From contig NZ_FOTK01000002.1 in assembly GCF_900114535.1 (NCBI RefSeq), positions 1-64,000 on the forward strand: DNA of 64,000 nucleotides, given 5' to 3'. A program made the translations under genes and the position numbers. The notes beneath the pieces were generated by a model. That model did not search any database. It was not told where the DNA came from and saw nothing but the letters and a program-made list of their open reading frames with translations. Source of the stretch: Methylobacterium pseudosasicola. Lineage in GTDB: Bacteria; Pseudomonadota; Alphaproteobacteria; Rhizobiales; Beijerinckiaceae. Within the stretch, counting starts at the first letter, position 1; the number at the start of each line of letters is the position of its first letter. This document shows positions 9,684 through 18,561 of the stretch, in pieces.

Positions 9684-10643
9684 CTACGGAGCGCCGATCA
9701 GGGCTGCTTGCCGGTACTCGCGCGGGGTCACGCTGAAGCGATCCTTGAAGCGCTTGGAGAAATGAGGCTGGCTGCCGAAGCCGCTTCCGTAGGCCAGGAC
9801 GCCGATCGACAGATGGGCGAAGCCCGGGTCGCACAGGCGCTTAGCTGCGACCTCCAGCCGGCGCCCCCAGATCCAATCGGAGATGTGCTGGTCACGCTCG
9901 TGGAACAGCTCCTGAAGCCGGCGCAGCGACACGCCGACCGCGGCGGCCAACTGGGGCGGATCGAGAGTCAGATCGGCGAGGTGGTCCTCAACATAGGCCT
10001 TGGCGCGCTGGACCACCACGGTGCCGTGAAGCGGTCTAGGCACGGCGCGCGCCAGCCGCTCGGCGATGTTGGCGACGATCAGGTCTGCGCCGATCAACGC
10101 CATGCGGTCGGCCGCATCAGGCGTAAGCTGACGACGCACCCGGATCAGATCATGGAAGAAGTTGGTCACCAGGATAGTGGAAGCGAGATCCGCCCCCATC
10201 GTTAGCGACGTGTAGAGCCGCGAGGGCCCGAGTATGCCCTCCAGTCGCTCGCGCGGCAGCTTGAGGAACAGCGCTTGGCTCCCCGCGCTACTCGTCACCA
10301 CAGCATGGCGACGATCAAGCACGACAATGTCGCCCGGCTGCTGCACCGATTCCCGGCCATCCTGCTGGCACGTCAATGCACCGGCAAGGAGAAAGATGGT
10401 GGCGACCGTTCCACCCCCGTCGCGATGCCGCGCGGCATTGGGCATCATCTCGCTCCGTAGAGCGCCCTGTGTGAGGCGCTTCATCCGGAGCGGACCGACG
10501 CTGGCGAATTCCATCTTGCACGCGAACGGCCGGTCGTCGAGGCGCTCGATCTCGATGGGGACGAGACGTTCGAGCATGACCTTCCGCCAAGCCTTTAAGC
10601 CGTCTGCCGGATGAAGGCTCTCGGTCGAGAATAATATTTCCAT
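9684..10643 (-). CDS. AraC-family transcriptional regulator
   Basis: A 319-residue regulator. The N-terminal about 190 residues resemble the AraC-binding-like domain of FeaR/NphR-type activators. The C-terminal AraC DNA-binding domain (about 215-316) has both helix-turn-helices, with LAAAVGVSLRRLQELF and the signature YGSGFGSQPHFSKRFKDRFSVTPREYR. The effector is unknown. It is not next to an obvious target gene. Inverted repeats at its start codon and 72 bp upstream suggest autoregulation. The local GC is lower than the surroundings. Confidence 0.9.
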   Translation of the reverse strand: MEILFSTESLHPADGLKAWRKVMLERLVPIEIERLDDRPFACKMEFASVGPLRMKRLTQGALRSEMMPNAARHRDGGGTVATIFLLAGALTCQQDGRESVQQPGDIVVLDRRHAVVTSSAGSQALFLKLPRERLEGILGPSRLYTSLTMGADLASTILVTNFFHDLIRVRRQLTPDAADRMALIGADLIVANIAERLARAVPRPLHGTVVVQRAKAYVEDHLADLTLDPPQLAAAVGVSLRRLQELFHERDQHISDWIWGRRLEVAAKRLCDPGFAHLSIGVLAYGSGFGSQPHFSKRFKDRFSVTPREYRQAALIGAP

Positions 10644-10662
10644 ATGTAATTCTTTTACATAT
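10642..10662. promoter_or_regulatory. palindromic operator over the AraC-type start codon
   Basis: Perfect inverted repeat ATATGTAA (10642-10649), 5-base spacer TTCTT, TTACATAT (10655-10662). It overlaps the ATG complement at 10641-10643, so binding here would block translation initiation or early elongation complexes. A second partial copy lies upstream. Confidence 0.6.
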
Positions 10663-10717
10663 CACCGTTGCGGAAAGTCGGTATATTTTCTTGAAATCAA
10701 GTTGATCGCTGTTTGGC

Positions 10718-10731
10718 GTAATTCTTTTACA
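10718..10731. promoter_or_regulatory. second operator half-copy upstream of the AraC-type gene
   Basis: GTAATTCTTTTACA is an exact 14-base repeat of the core at 10646-10659, 72 bp away (about seven helical turns). Two such sites on one DNA face fit DNA looping by a dimeric regulator. Confidence 0.5.
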
Positions 10732-11513
10732 ATCCGGTTGCAATGAATAACGAATGCAACTTAGGATTGAGACGAGAAGCTCTAAGGGCGCATGCTGGAC
10801 GCCGGCTTGATCGCTCAAGTTTATTTTTCAACTATTGATCGCCGACTGCAGAGCGGACATCACGGAAAGTTGTAGATCTATCCGAGGGCGCCGATGGTCC
10901 TCCGCTACCGGGGCGGGTTAGGCCTAAAGGGGGTAACGAGGCGAGCGGGCTCGATAATACCTTTCCCGTCGGCGACTGTTCGGGACGGATCATCTCATTT
11001 TTGCCGGCTGGTATGGTGGCGGCGAACCACAAAGCCGAGCACTCACTGTCCAGAGGTGCAGACGTGATGCTATTCACATCTATTCGGATCGCACGCTTTC
11101 TCGGATCGCATGAGCAAGCATTTGGGGCGGCGCTCCGTCCGCGAGATGAGAAGCGACAGGCGCCGGTCGCCAAGAGTTGTCGTGCGCCGGCGTAGCAGCA
11201 AGGTCCATTACGATACGCTTGCCGCTCGGAACCGGACCTTCGCAAATCCATCCGTCCCTGCTGTAGGTCCCTGCCTCATTGAGCAGCCTGCAAGCGGACG
11301 TTCTCCCCGTCTGCAACGGGTCGTGAGCGGGCTCGGCGACGATGTCCTCTTCCATGCATTGCCGCCCCAAAGCAGACAGGCCGCAATCCACCCCCAACAG
11401 ACAATCCGCCCGCACTTCAACCGTCATCGCAACGAGCCGGATTCCGCCGTTGCGAATCATGTCCGGTTCTCCTAGCCTCGTCGCTGTCGCGCTCGCTTGA
11501 AGGAGGAGGCCGC
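10732..11513. other. long interval without a supported gene
   Basis: Lower-GC start (to about 10860), then mixed composition. Overlapping frames exist on both strands at about 11080-11475 (roughly 120 residues each), but neither shows a recognisable domain, a good ribosome site or clear codon bias. The minus-strand frame contains a Cys-rich stretch (CLLGVDCGLSALGRQC). It may be a decayed or very young gene. No tRNA or repeat was recognised. Confidence 0.4.
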
Positions 11514-11576
11514 ATGAACACCGTCTATGCCGTCCTCCCCGTAGGAATCGCTGGCGTCGCCGCCCAGCTCGGCTAG
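11514..11576 (+). CDS. possible 20-residue leader peptide before the ABC exporter
   Basis: ATG to TAG encodes MNTVYAVLPVGIAGVAAQLG. The start has an excellent GGAGGAGG 4-6 bases upstream, much stronger than the site of the following gene. The peptide is hydrophobic with no amino-acid run, so classical attenuation by starvation is not obvious. It could be a small membrane peptide or a translation-dependent control element. It lies 136 bases before the ABC exporter start, with hairpins in between. Confidence 0.4.
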   Translation: MNTVYAVLPVGIAGVAAQLG

Positions 11577-11669
11577 CCGCCTTCCGTCCGCGCCCGGCCG
11601 CATGGCCCCGGCGCTCCTGAGCCCCCCTCCCGTCTGACCTCGCCGGTCCGCGTCATCTCCGATGCGGAC

Positions 11670-11703
11670 TCCGCGCCTCTCGGAGCCGACGCCTGTGCGT
11701 CGG
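11670..11703 (+). promoter_or_regulatory. tandem hairpins in the leader of the ABC exporter
   Basis: A 5-bp hairpin CTCCG/CGGAG (about 11669-11685) is followed by a 7-bp stem CCGACGC (11686-11692), loop CTGT, GCGTCGG (11697-11703), only 8 bases before the exporter ATG. No Shine-Dalgarno is seen in front of that ATG; the second hairpin occupies the place where it would be. The arrangement suggests control of translation initiation. Confidence 0.45.
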
Positions 11704-11711
11704 GCCTATGC

Positions 11712-13499
11712 ATGTCTCTGTCCTCCCCCCGGCGGGCGGGCGCGTTTCGGCGCGTCCTCGCCTTCGTCGTCCACGGCTGGCGCCGGCGCTGGCCCCTCGT
11801 CGCCGGCGTCTCCGGCACCATCACGCTGGCCACCTTCGCGGAGGTGATGCTGCCGCTCTACGCGGGCCGGCTGGTCGATGCGTTGACCGGGCCCGAACGC
11901 CAGGCGGCCCTGGAGGCCGCCCTGCCCGCCTTCCTGGCGATGACTGCGCTCGGCCTCGCGACCGCGCTGCTGCGGCACGTCGCCTGGAGCCTCGTCGTGC
12001 CGCTCTCCCTGCACACCATGAGCGACATGGCCCGGGACGGCTTCGCCCGGGTCCAGCGCTTCTCCACCGAGTGGCACGCCAACACCTTCTCGGGCTCCAC
12101 CGTCCGAAAGATCTCGCGCGGCATGTGGGCCCTCGACGGGCTCAACGACACGCTGCTGCTGGCGCTGCTGCCGGCCCTGGTCGTGCTCCTGGGCACCGCC
12201 CTCGTGCTCGGCCTGCATTGGCCGATCCTCGGCGCGGTGGTGGCGCTCGGGGCCGCCGCCTATGTCGGCGCGGCCGCCCTCCTGTCGACCCGGATCATCG
12301 CGCCCGCGGCCGCCCTCTCGAACGCCCTCGACACCCGGCTTGGGGGCGCCCTGAGCGACGCGATCGGCAACAACGCCGTGGTCAAGGCGTTCGGCGCCGA
12401 GGGCCGGGAGGAGGCGCGCCTCGCCAGGCTCCTGGCCAAGTGGCAGCGGCGCACGCACCGCACCTGGATGATCATCACCTGGAGCGGCACCGGCCAGCTC
12501 GGGCTGCTGCTGGCGCTGCGCACCGCCATCGTCGCCACCGCCCTGGGGCTGTGGTGGCGGGGGGAGGCGAGCCCGGGCGACGTCGCCTACGTGCTCACCA
12601 CCACCTTCGTGGTGCACGGCTACCTGCGCGAGATCGGCGGCCACATCAACCACCTGCAGCGGGCGGTCAACGAGATGGAGGAGCTGGTCGCCCTGGCGGT
12701 CGAGCCCGTCGGCGTCGCCGACCGGCCCGGCGCGGTTCCGCTCGCGGTCGCGGGCGGGACGATCCGCTTCGAGGACGTGCGCTTCCATTACGGCGCGCAC
12801 GGACACCCGCTCTACGACGGGCTGTCGGTGACGATCCCGGCGGGCCAGCGGGTCGGTCTGGTCGGCCGCTCGGGTTCGGGCAAGACCACCTTCGTCAAGC
12901 TGATCCAGCGGCTCTACGATGTCTCGGGCGGGCGGGTGACCATCGACGGGCAGGACGTGGCGGCGGCGAGCCAGGCGAGCCTGCGGGCGCAGGTCGCGAT
13001 CGTGCCCCAGGAGCCGGTGCTGTTCCACCGCTCGCTGGCCGAGAACATCGCCTATGCCCGGCCCGGCGCCTCGGCCGAGGACATCGAGCGGGCGGCGCGG
13101 CTCGCCAACGCGCACGCCTTCATCGCGCGGCTGCCCAAGGGCTACGCCACGCTGGTGGGCGAGCGCGGCGTCAAGCTCTCGGGCGGCGAGCGCCAGCGGG
13201 TGGCGCTGGCCCGCGCCTTCCTGGCGGACGCGCCGATCCTGATCCTGGACGAGGCGACCTCGAGCCTCGACTCGGAATCCGAGGCCCTGGTGCAGGAGGC
13301 GATGGCGCGGCTGATGCACGGGCGCACCGCGCTCGTCATCGCCCACCGGCTCTCGACCGTGCAGGCGCTGGACCGCATCCTCGTGTTCGACCACGGCCGC
13401 ATCGTCGAGGACGGCCCCCACGCCGCCCTGATGCGCCGCCCGGGCGGGGCCTACCGGGCCCTGTTCGAGCGGCAATCCGTCCTGGCGGAGAGCGCGTGA
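11712..13499 (+). CDS. ABC exporter, fused permease and ATPase
   Basis: A 595-residue half-transporter of the type I exporter fold. The membrane domain (about 20-310, six predicted helices) is followed by the nucleotide-binding domain. Walker A is GRSGSGKTT (385-393), the signature LSGGERQRV begins near 488 and Walker B ILILDEATSSLD near 508. Such proteins act as homodimers in the inner membrane and export lipids, peptides or drugs; the substrate is not readable. The phosphatase gene downstream overlaps its stop by 4 bases. The start at 11712 lacks a clear ribosome site. Confidence 0.9.
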   Translation: MSLSSPRRAGAFRRVLAFVVHGWRRRWPLVAGVSGTITLATFAEVMLPLYAGRLVDALTGPERQAALEAALPAFLAMTALGLATALLRHVAWSLVVPLSLHTMSDMARDGFARVQRFSTEWHANTFSGSTVRKISRGMWALDGLNDTLLLALLPALVVLLGTALVLGLHWPILGAVVALGAAAYVGAAALLSTRIIAPAAALSNALDTRLGGALSDAIGNNAVVKAFGAEGREEARLARLLAKWQRRTHRTWMIITWSGTGQLGLLLALRTAIVATALGLWWRGEASPGDVAYVLTTTFVVHGYLREIGGHINHLQRAVNEMEELVALAVEPVGVADRPGAVPLAVAGGTIRFEDVRFHYGAHGHPLYDGLSVTIPAGQRVGLVGRSGSGKTTFVKLIQRLYDVSGGRVTIDGQDVAAASQASLRAQVAIVPQEPVLFHRSLAENIAYARPGASAEDIERAARLANAHAFIARLPKGYATLVGERGVKLSGGERQRVALARAFLADAPILILDEATSSLDSESEALVQEAMARLMHGRTALVIAHRLSTVQALDRILVFDHGRIVEDGPHAALMRRPGGAYRALFERQSVLAESA

Positions 13500-13840
13500 G
13501 GATCCTGTTCGTCTGCGGCCGGGCCCGCGCCCGCAGCCCGACCGCGGAGCAGGTTTTCGCGCGCCGCCCCGGGGTCGAGACGGCCAGCGCGGGTGTGTCG
13601 CCCGACGCCGACGAGCCGGTCGAGGCCGATCATCTCGCCTGGGCGGAGATTGTCGTGGTCATGGAGCGCGCGCATCGGCGCAAGCTGATGCGGCGGTTCG
13701 GCCCGGCCCTGCGCCGCGCCCGTCTCGTCTGCCTCGACATCCCCGATGCCTACGGCTTCATGGAGCCGGCGCTGGTGCGCCTGCTCGAGGCGCGGGCCGG
13801 ACGGTTCCTGCGTACCGAGCGGGTGAGGTCTGATGCTTGA
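13496..13840 (+). CDS. small low-molecular-weight protein tyrosine phosphatase
   Basis: A 114-residue protein with the CX5R phosphate loop C7-GRARA-R13 followed by SPTAEQVF and a conserved CLDIPDAY segment. This matches a short subfamily of LMW-PTP-like proteins that keep the loop but lack the longer canonical fold (about 150 residues). The GTG start lies inside the stop region of the ABC exporter (GTGA overlap), so the two are translationally coupled. A role in dephosphorylating the exporter or a partner is possible but unproven. Confidence 0.8.
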   Translation: MRILFVCGRARARSPTAEQVFARRPGVETASAGVSPDADEPVEADHLAWAEIVVVMERAHRRKLMRRFGPALRRARLVCLDIPDAYGFMEPALVRLLEARAGRFLRTERVRSDA

Positions 13841-14037
13841 TACCGTTCGCGCCCCACTCACAGAGATCTGAACACGGCCGATGCGCGAGGGCCGCCGAGC
13901 GCGCCCGCGCCCGCGCCTGCACCGGGCTGGCCTCCGCTCCGGCGATGCATCCCCGAGGTGGTCGCGCCTGTCCGCGCCATGTTGTAGGAGACCGCCGGAG
14001 GCCGCCCGGTGCGGCCCAGGGAGCTTTGCGGCACAGC

Positions 14038-14247
14038 ATGAAGATCAGCGCGCGCAACGTCATCAAGGGCACGGTGGTGTCGGTCGACAAGGGCTCGACC
14101 ACCGCCCATGTGAAGATCGAGATCAGCCCCGGCCAGGTGATCACCGCCTCGATCACCAACGAGGCGGTCGATTCGCTCAAGCTCGTGGCCGGCGGCCCGG
14201 CCTACGCGGTGGTGAAGGCCTCCGACGTGATGATCGCGGTCGACTGA
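14038..14247 (+). CDS. molbindin-type molybdopterin/molybdate-binding protein (Mop)
   Basis: A 69-residue single TOBE/Mop domain beginning MKISARNVIKGTVVSVDKG and ending VVKASDVMIAVD. The family binds molybdate or tungstate as a hexamer for storage and homeostasis. The ATG at 14038 follows AGGGAG at a rather long distance; a longer frame from 13837 would add a composition-biased, unconserved N terminus and overlap the phosphatase end. The molybdoenzyme pair at 25.9-28.7 kb is a plausible beneficiary. Confidence 0.85.
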   Translation: MKISARNVIKGTVVSVDKGSTTAHVKIEISPGQVITASITNEAVDSLKLVAGGPAYAVVKASDVMIAVD

Positions 14248-14262
14248 GCGGCTTTTCGGCGT

Positions 14263-14287
14263 CCGGGCGGTCCTTGCACCCGCCCGG
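14263..14287 (+). terminator. hairpin after the molbindin gene
   Basis: CCGGGCGG (14263-14270) pairs with CCGCCCGG (14280-14287) across a 9-base loop, 15 bases after the stop. There is no T-run; probable 3' end or stabilising hairpin. Confidence 0.4.
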
Positions 14288-14353
14288 CACCCGGATTACC
14301 CCCGGCACGGCAGGCTCACGGGCGTGCAGGTCCGTTGACCCAGGGAGTGGCCG

Positions 14354-15415
14354 TTGAAGACCGTGCTCGGCATCGAGACCACCTGCGACGAGACCGCCGC
14401 TGCGGTGGTGTCCGTCGATGAGGACGGGCTCGGGCAGATCCGCGCCAACGAGGTGCTGAGCCAGATCGCCGAGCATGCCGTCTATGGCGGCGTCGTGCCC
14501 GAGATCGCCGCCCGCGCCCATGTCGAGGTGCTCGACCGGCTGATCGCCCGCGCCCTCGACAAGGCCGGGATCGGATTCGCCGACCTCGACGGGATCGCGG
14601 TGGCGGCCGGGCCCGGGCTGATCGGCGGCGTGCTGGTCGGCCTCGTCACCGCCAAGACCCTGGCGCTGGTCACCCGCAAGCCGCTGCTCGCCGTGAACCA
14701 TCTCGAGGCCCACGCGCTGACCGCGCGGCTGACCGACAACCTCCCCTTCCCGTACCTGCTGCTGCTCGCCTCGGGCGGACACACCCAGCTCGTCGCCGTG
14801 CGCGGGGTCGGCGATTACGTGCGCCTCGGCTCGACGGTGGACGACGCCATCGGCGAGGCGTTCGACAAGGCGGCCAAGCTGCTGGGCCTCGGCTATCCCG
14901 GGGGCCCCGAGGTCGAGCGCATGGCCGAATCGGGCGATCCCGAGCGCTTCGCCCTGCCCCGGCCGATGCTTGGCCGGCGCGAGGCCGATTTCTCCCTCTC
15001 GGGCCTCAAGACCGCCCTGCGAATCGAGGCCGAGCGGATCGCGCCGCTGGCGGAGCGCGACGTCGCCGACCTGTGCGCCAGCTTCCAGGCCGCCGTGGTC
15101 GACGTGGTGGTGGACCGCGCCCGGGTGGCCCTGCGCGCCTTCTCGGGCGTCGCCGGCCGGCCCACCGCCCTGGTGGCGGCGGGCGGCGTCTCGGCCAACG
15201 GTGCGATCCGGCGGGCGCTGGCGGCGCTGGCCGGCGAGGCGGGCCTCGGCTTCGTCGCCCCGCCCCTGCCGCTCTGCGGCGACAACGGCGCCATGATCGC
15301 CTGGGCCGGGCTGGAGCGGCTGCGCCTCGGGCTCGTCGACGACCTGACGGCGCCCGCCCGCCCCCGCTGGCCGCTCGCCGCCGACCCGGCCCGGGACGCG
15401 GTCCCGGCCGGATGA
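14354..15415 (+). CDS. tsaD: tRNA N6-adenosine threonylcarbamoyltransferase TsaD
   Basis: Transfers the threonylcarbamoyl group to A37 of ANN-decoding tRNAs together with TsaB and TsaE. It has 353 residues with the ASKHA fold. [20 protein letters not shown] opening, the Fe/Zn-binding HLEAH (116-120), the phosphate motif SGGHTQL and the late [12 protein letters not shown] are all present. A TTG start is used, with GGGAG a few bases upstream. First gene of a tight three-gene cluster with the GNAT fusion and gpsA (4-base overlaps). Confidence 0.97.
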   Translation: MKTVLGIETTCDETAAAVVSVDEDGLGQIRANEVLSQIAEHAVYGGVVPEIAARAHVEVLDRLIARALDKAGIGFADLDGIAVAAGPGLIGGVLVGLVTAKTLALVTRKPLLAVNHLEAHALTARLTDNLPFPYLLLLASGGHTQLVAVRGVGDYVRLGSTVDDAIGEAFDKAAKLLGLGYPGGPEVERMAESGDPERFALPRPMLGRREADFSLSGLKTALRIEAERIAPLAERDVADLCASFQAAVVDVVVDRARVALRAFSGVAGRPTALVAAGGVSANGAIRRALAALAGEAGLGFVAPPLPLCGDNGAMIAWAGLERLRLGLVDDLTAPARPRWPLAADPARDAVPAG

Positions 15416-16266
15416 GCGCGGCCGCGGATCGGCGCGCGCACTGGCGGGATCTCGTCGCGCGCCGCCTGCCCGAGGCCGCCCGGCCCGGCTGGCCGGTCCA
15501 TCTCGACCATTGCTTCGCCCGCATCCTCCTCGACAATGCCTGCGGCGGCCCCTGGCGCGACAGCGTCAAACCGCCCGCCCACGCCACCATGTCGGCCGAT
15601 GGCCTGGAGCACGCGATCGCTTTGGGCGAGGCGGTGCTCGCCGGCACCGCCGATCTCGCCCTGCTGAACCGGCAGTCTCTAGCCTGGCGCGGCAAGATCG
15701 CCACCGCCCCGGTGCCCGACGGCCTCCGGGACGGCGACCTGCTGCTGCGCCGCTGGCGCCCGGCGGATACGGCCCCGTTCGCGGCGCTCAACGCCGACCC
15801 GGCGGTGATGGAATTCTTCCCCCGGCTGCGGACGGAGCCGGAGAGCGCCGCCGAGGCGGGCAGCTATGACCGGCGCTTCGTGGCGGACGGGTTCGGCCCC
15901 TGGGCTTTGGAGTGGGACAGCCGGTTCGTCGGCTTCGTCGGCGCGTTTCGGATCATGCGGGCCATGCCGTTCCCGGGGGGCGAGCGGATCGGCGCGACCG
16001 TGGAGATCGGCTGGCGCCTCGCCCGGGATGCCTGGGGCCAGGGCCTCGCCACACGGGCCGCGCGGCTGACGCTGGCCGACCTCGCCGGGCGCTGCGGCAT
16101 CCGCAGCGTCGTGGCCTATGCCGCCTCAGGCAATCGCCGCTCGCAGGCGGTCATGGAGCGCCTCGGCATGGTCCAGGCGGAGACGTTCGCGCATCCGGCG
16201 GTGCCCGAGGGGCCGCTGCGCAGCCACGTGCTCTATCGGCTCGAACCCGCGGAGATCTCGGCATGA
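15412..16266 (+). CDS. conserved tsaD-neighbour domain fused to a RimJ/RimL-type GNAT acetyltransferase
   Basis: A 284-residue two-part protein. Residues 1-95 ([42 protein letters not shown]) resemble a small stand-alone protein I recall from tsaD/gpsA neighbourhoods of other alphaproteobacteria. Residues about 105-284 form a GNAT domain with [11 protein letters not shown], an acetyl-CoA loop around [13 protein letters not shown] and the closing [11 protein letters not shown]. The start overlaps the tsaD stop (ATGA) and its stop overlaps gpsA, so the three genes are translationally coupled. Substrate unknown; the position suggests a link to translation or tRNA modification. Confidence 0.8.
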   Translation: MSAAADRRAHWRDLVARRLPEAARPGWPVHLDHCFARILLDNACGGPWRDSVKPPAHATMSADGLEHAIALGEAVLAGTADLALLNRQSLAWRGKIATAPVPDGLRDGDLLLRRWRPADTAPFAALNADPAVMEFFPRLRTEPESAAEAGSYDRRFVADGFGPWALEWDSRFVGFVGAFRIMRAMPFPGGERIGATVEIGWRLARDAWGQGLATRAARLTLADLAGRCGIRSVVAYAASGNRRSQAVMERLGMVQAETFAHPAVPEGPLRSHVLYRLEPAEISA

Positions 16267-17255
16267 GCGCACCCATCAACGTCGTCGGCGGCGGCGCCTG
16301 GGGGACGGCGCTCGCCAACGCCGCCGCCAGCGCCGGGCATCCCGTGACCCTCTGGCTGCGCGACCCGGAGGCCGCCGCCAAGCTCCAGGCCGAGCGGGAA
16401 AACCCGCGCTACCTGCCGGGCGTGCCGCTCCATGCAAGCATCCACGCGACCGCCCGGTCCGAAAAGCTCGCGGGCGCCCGGGCGACCCTGCTGGTGGTGC
16501 CGGCCCAGACCGTGCGCGGCGTGCTGAAAGCCTTGCGCGATCCCCTGGCCTCGGCCGGGCCGGTGATCCTCTGCGCCAAGGGGATCGAGCGCGGCACCGA
16601 CAGCTTTTTGAGCGCAGTGGCCGCGCAGGTCCTGCCCCCGGGAACGCCGGTGGCGGTCCTGTCCGGCCCGAGCTTCGCGGCCGACGTCGCCCGCGGCCTG
16701 CCCACCGCCGTGACCCTGGCGGCGGCCGATCCGGGCCTCGCCGCCGCGCTGAGCACGCTGCTCTCGGGTCCGAGCTTCCGGCTCTACCACACCGACGACG
16801 TGCGCGGCGTCGAGATTGGCGGCGCCGGCAAGAACGTGCTGGCCATCGCCTGCGGGATCGTGGCGGGAAGCGGCCTCGGTGAGAGTGCCCGGGCGGCCCT
16901 GATCGCCCGCGCCTTCGCCGAGCTGATGCGCTTCGCCCGGGCCTTCGGCGGCCGGCCCGAGACCCTGATGGGCCTCTCGGGCCTCGGCGACTTGGTGCTC
17001 ACCGCCTCCTCGCCGCAATCGCGCAACTTCGCCTTCGGCCAGCGCCTCGGCGCCGGCGCCAGCCCGGCGGAGGCCGCCGGCGGCAAGCTCGCCGAGGGCG
17101 CCTTCACGGCCGCGGCGCTCGCCGGCCTCGCGGCGGCCCGCGGCATCGAGATGCCGGTGGCCCAGGCCGTGGCCGCGATCGTGGCCGGCCAAGCCGGCGT
17201 CGAGGACGTGATCGCCGGCCTGCTGGCCCGGCCGCTGCGCGGCGAGACGGATTAG
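16263..17255 (+). CDS. gpsA: NAD(P)H-dependent glycerol-3-phosphate dehydrogenase
   Basis: Reduces dihydroxyacetone phosphate to sn-glycerol 3-phosphate for phospholipid synthesis. The 330-residue length is standard. The Rossmann motif VVGGGAWGTALA (7-18) and the catalytic lysine in GGAGKNVLAIACG are visible, as are the CAKGIE and LSGPSF segments typical of GpsA. The start overlaps the previous stop by 4 bases. Confidence 0.97.
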   Translation: MSAPINVVGGGAWGTALANAAASAGHPVTLWLRDPEAAAKLQAERENPRYLPGVPLHASIHATARSEKLAGARATLLVVPAQTVRGVLKALRDPLASAGPVILCAKGIERGTDSFLSAVAAQVLPPGTPVAVLSGPSFAADVARGLPTAVTLAAADPGLAAALSTLLSGPSFRLYHTDDVRGVEIGGAGKNVLAIACGIVAGSGLGESARAALIARAFAELMRFARAFGGRPETLMGLSGLGDLVLTASSPQSRNFAFGQRLGAGASPAEAAGGKLAEGAFTAAALAGLAAARGIEMPVAQAVAAIVAGQAGVEDVIAGLLARPLRGETD

Positions 17256-17388
17256 GGACTGAGTCTACGTAGCTTGATTATGAGGTTGCTGCTTTCGACC
17301 TGTTGCAGACGGTCGAGAACATTTAGGCCTATCCCGAAACCGGACGGACGAAAGCGAGGCGTGATCAGCGGTCCGTGCCCGTGAAGGC

Positions 17389-18546
17389 TTAGGTTTTCCC
17401 ACGCTCCAACAGCGCGCGGTAATCGGCCAGGGTCATTGTCTCGGAACCGCTTGAATCGATGGTGAGCCGATCACGGTCAGGCAGGACTTCCGCGAACAGA
17501 TCGATCCTCTTCCAAGCCGGAACCTCGCCCGCACGCTCCTGGCCCGGCACGAAGCCTGACGTCGCCTCCCGCCGGTACTGGTGGATGTAGCGTGGGCAAT
17601 TCACGAAGACCTCGGCGATGTCGATCTTGATCACCAACTCGGCGCCGGGATGCCGTTCCAGGTCCATCGCCTCACGGGTGATCCGCGCCGTGCCATGGAG
17701 GCGGAGGCGATGCGGCGTCTCGAAGTCGATGAACAGGAGGCCGAGCTTCGGATTGGCCGCGAGGTTGCCGACAGTGAGGTACATGCCGTTGCCGTCGTAG
17801 CTCGGCAGCTCGATGACGCGCGGGCTCGCCACGCGCACGAAGCCGCTCGCACCCCCCTTGTACGAGCAGGTCGGAAAGCCACGGTGGTCGACGGAGGTGA
17901 CGAAGACCATGTCCTGCCGCGCGATGAAGGCCTGCTGAGACGCGCTCAGTTCACTCGTCACCGACAGGCTGCGCAGCCGGTTCGCGAGGTCGCCCGTCTC
18001 GAATTCCTGCTGGAGGACGCGGTGACGGGGACCGTAGAGGTTGCTGATCGCTCCGAGCGGCGGCGCGAATACGGCCCCGTGGGGTTGAGGCGTGGTGCTC
18101 CAGCGCAGGCGCTCCAGGCAGATCGTCCATGCCGACCGGTACCGGTCGGCGATCTCCTGGCGGTCGAGCTGCGTGTGAGTGAGCGTCAACTCGGTCACGT
18201 CGGCCCCGAGGGGCCGCAGATCGATCTCGACCCGCGACGGCGGACCGGCGAGCGGTCCCTCGCCGACGTAGTGCCATGTCATCGCGAGGCGCCGCAGCGG
18301 TACGATCTCCAGATACTCCCCGGAGACCGCGTAGGCGCGCCCATCCGGGTTGCAGCCTTCGAGGCTGAAGCGACCGCCGACCCTCAGGTCGCAACTCACG
18401 TCGCCGACCTCGCCAGCCCCGGGCGTGAGCCAGCGGGCAAGGCGGCGTGGGTCGCTGCAGGCCTCGAACACCAGGGCCGCGGCGGCATCGAGCTGCCTGA
18501 CCAGGGCGATGGCGATCCGCGGGGGACCTGACGGGGCGTCGGACAT
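17389..18546 (-). CDS. SRPBCC (AHSA1-type) domain fused to a pyridoxamine-phosphate-oxidase-like domain
   Basis: A 385-residue fusion. Residues 1-150 form an AHSA1/SRPBCC ligand-binding domain (FEACSDPRRLARWLTPG, VGGRFSLEG, LTLTHTQL). Residues about 165-385 form a split-barrel flavin-type PNPOx domain (QQAFIARQDMVFVTSVDHRG, PRVIELPSYDGNGMYLTVGNL, LGLLFIDFETPHRLRLHG). Both halves occur alone in other bacteria; PNPOx-like proteins of this length bind FMN or heme. It ends the ArsR - MFS - fusion operon, 15 bases after the MFS stop. A role in handling a small hydrophobic or flavin-reduced compound exported by the MFS protein is an inference. Confidence 0.8.
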   Translation of the reverse strand: MSDAPSGPPRIAIALVRQLDAAAALVFEACSDPRRLARWLTPGAGEVGDVSCDLRVGGRFSLEGCNPDGRAYAVSGEYLEIVPLRRLAMTWHYVGEGPLAGPPSRVEIDLRPLGADVTELTLTHTQLDRQEIADRYRSAWTICLERLRWSTTPQPHGAVFAPPLGAISNLYGPRHRVLQQEFETGDLANRLRSLSVTSELSASQQAFIARQDMVFVTSVDHRGFPTCSYKGGASGFVRVASPRVIELPSYDGNGMYLTVGNLAANPKLGLLFIDFETPHRLRLHGTARITREAMDLERHPGAELVIKIDIAEVFVNCPRYIHQYRREATSGFVPGQERAGEVPAWKRIDLFAEVLPDRDRLTIDSSGSETMTLADYRALLERGKT

Positions 18547-18561
18547 GTCGTGGGCGATCCG

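Noticed and set aside
9385..9834. A 149-residue minus-strand frame partly inside the AraC gene
   Set aside because: It overlaps the C-terminal coding region of the AraC regulator and the palindrome, and has no conserved features.
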